64,000 bases of DNA, from the NCBI GenBank assembly GCA_943371235.1, contig CALRTZ010000007.1:21532-85531 (forward strand), in the 5' to 3' direction. The stretch is from CAJBVG01 sp943371235. Lineage in GTDB: Bacteria; Bacteroidota; Bacteroidia; Sphingobacteriales; Sphingobacteriaceae. The position numbers and the translations under genes were made by a program. This document shows, in pieces, positions 63,368 through 64,000 of this stretch; within the stretch, counting starts at the first letter, position 1; the number at the start of each line of letters is the position of its first letter. The notes beneath the pieces are model-generated. The model was given only the letters and a program-made list of their open reading frames with translations, made no database searches and was not told the origin of the DNA.

Positions 63368-63970
63368 ATGAACAACGAAAAAATCCTTGAACCCTATCTT
63401 CCCCCTGGCACAGCGTTGATGATGGCGAAGTGGATCGATTATTTTCAAGTGGAGTTATCCATTAATAGGCCGAGAGAATCTGTACTTGGAGATTATAGGC
63501 ATCCGCATGGAGGAAAGGGGCATAGAATTTCCGTGAACAGAGATTTAAATCCGTATGCATTTTTAATTACCTTGATACATGAGTTCGCACATTTAACCAA
63601 TTGGAATAAGTACGCCAATAAAGTAAAACCACATGGAGAAGAATGGAAAAACGAATACAAAATTTTAATGCAACCATTTTTAGATCGCAAAATTTTCCCA
63701 GAAGATATAGAGCGTGCAGTACGTAAATACATGACGAATCCTGCAGCTTCTAGTTGCTCTGATGTTAATTTATTGAAAGTTTTAAAACGATTTGATAGCA
63801 CACATCATACTGTTTTTGTAAGTAGTATTCCTGCTGGATCAATGTTTCGTTTACGCAACGGCAGAACTTTTCAGAAACTAGAATTAGTACGAAAAAGATA
63901 TCGTTGTAAAGAAATTTCGAGCGGAGAAATTTATTTATTTAGTCCGGTAATGGAAGTTTATTTGGTGTAA
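63368..63970 (+). CDS. SprT-like zinc metalloprotein
   Basis: A 200-residue protein of the SprT-like family. The zinc-peptidase helix is LITLIHEFAHLTNW (HExxH, about residues 75-79), with a third ligand likely in KPHGEEWK. HRISVNRDLNPYAFL matches the preceding strand. The C-terminal part carries RNGRTFQKLELVRKRYRC, similar to the zinc-ribbon/beta end of the family. Bacterial members are uncharacterised; eukaryotic SPRTN relatives digest DNA-protein crosslinks. It is followed by an A7-T6 palindrome at the window end. Confidence 0.85.
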   Translation: MNNEKILEPYLPPGTALMMAKWIDYFQVELSINRPRESVLGDYRHPHGGKGHRISVNRDLNPYAFLITLIHEFAHLTNWNKYANKVKPHGEEWKNEYKILMQPFLDRKIFPEDIERAVRKYMTNPAASSCSDVNLLKVLKRFDSTHHTVFVSSIPAGSMFRLRNGRTFQKLELVRKRYRCKEISSGEIYLFSPVMEVYLV

Positions 63971-64000
63971 AAAAAATTTTTTCGATACGCTTTTGGTGGG

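Noticed and set aside
1..64000. tRNA or rRNA genes
   Set aside because: I read the gaps between genes and saw no cloverleaf-like segments or rRNA signatures; this was not a computed search.

Overview
The window is a gene-dense, AT-rich chromosomal segment of a free-living-type member of the Bacteroidota. The evidence is an intact sprA (outer-membrane channel of the type IX secretion system, T9SS), three secreted proteins ending in T9SS type A sorting domains, the malic enzyme-ruvA-sprA-gcvH order, Bacteroidota-type promoters (TAnnTTTG minus-7 box) and few Shine-Dalgarno sequences. Genus or order cannot be fixed from this sequence alone. No rRNA, tRNA, CRISPR array, transposase or prophage gene was seen.

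Layout. 1-9838: the end of a surface-polysaccharide locus, with a truncated aldo/keto reductase, a paired TPP-dependent E1 alpha/beta enzyme, a monotopic sugar-phosphate transferase, a 406-base gap with a promoter, a membrane nucleotide-sugar dehydratase, a GT4 glycosyltransferase, a WecA/TagO-type transferase and a Wzi/RemB-like outer-membrane protein. 9892-15822: housekeeping genes (dxs, scpA, an MqnX-like amidohydrolase, rlmN, comF). 15877-24716: two very large T9SS-exported PKD proteins and a beta-helix lipoprotein. 24919-32822: a probable synthase-dependent exopolysaccharide system. On the plus strand it has Hpt protein, receiver protein, membrane-anchored HEAT protein, processive GT2 and an LtaS-like transferase. 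On the minus strand it has a TPR-YaiO barrel and an unrecognised membrane-anchored protein, next to glyA. 34187-45627: two paralogous sugar nucleotidyltransferases, TonB_C protein, nitronate monooxygenase-like enzyme, acylphosphatase, flippase, dUTPase, TPR protein, DUF4292 lipoprotein, EnvC-like factor, tatA and gatA. 45710-63970: LysM transglycosylase, T9SS cargo, maeB, ruvA, sprA, gcvH, VanZ protein, a tiny lipoprotein, feoA, feoB, a four-helix-bundle (23S intervening-sequence type) gene inside a perfect 32-bp inverted repeat, and an SprT-like protein.

How the parts fit. Much of the window serves the cell surface: building and exporting glycans (two initiation enzymes, a dehydratase, a flippase, a second synthase-type system), cell-wall turnover (MltD-like, EnvC-like) and protein export (SprA with three of its likely cargoes).

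The most interesting signals are: the uncharacterised exopolysaccharide cluster with its unknown partner protein; the IVS-like four-helix-bundle cassette bounded by exact 32-bp inverted repeats that overlap the feoB stop codon; a recurring habit of short-period repeat tracts starting at stop codons; and several start codons lying exactly four bases after the minus-7 box, which suggests leaderless mRNAs.
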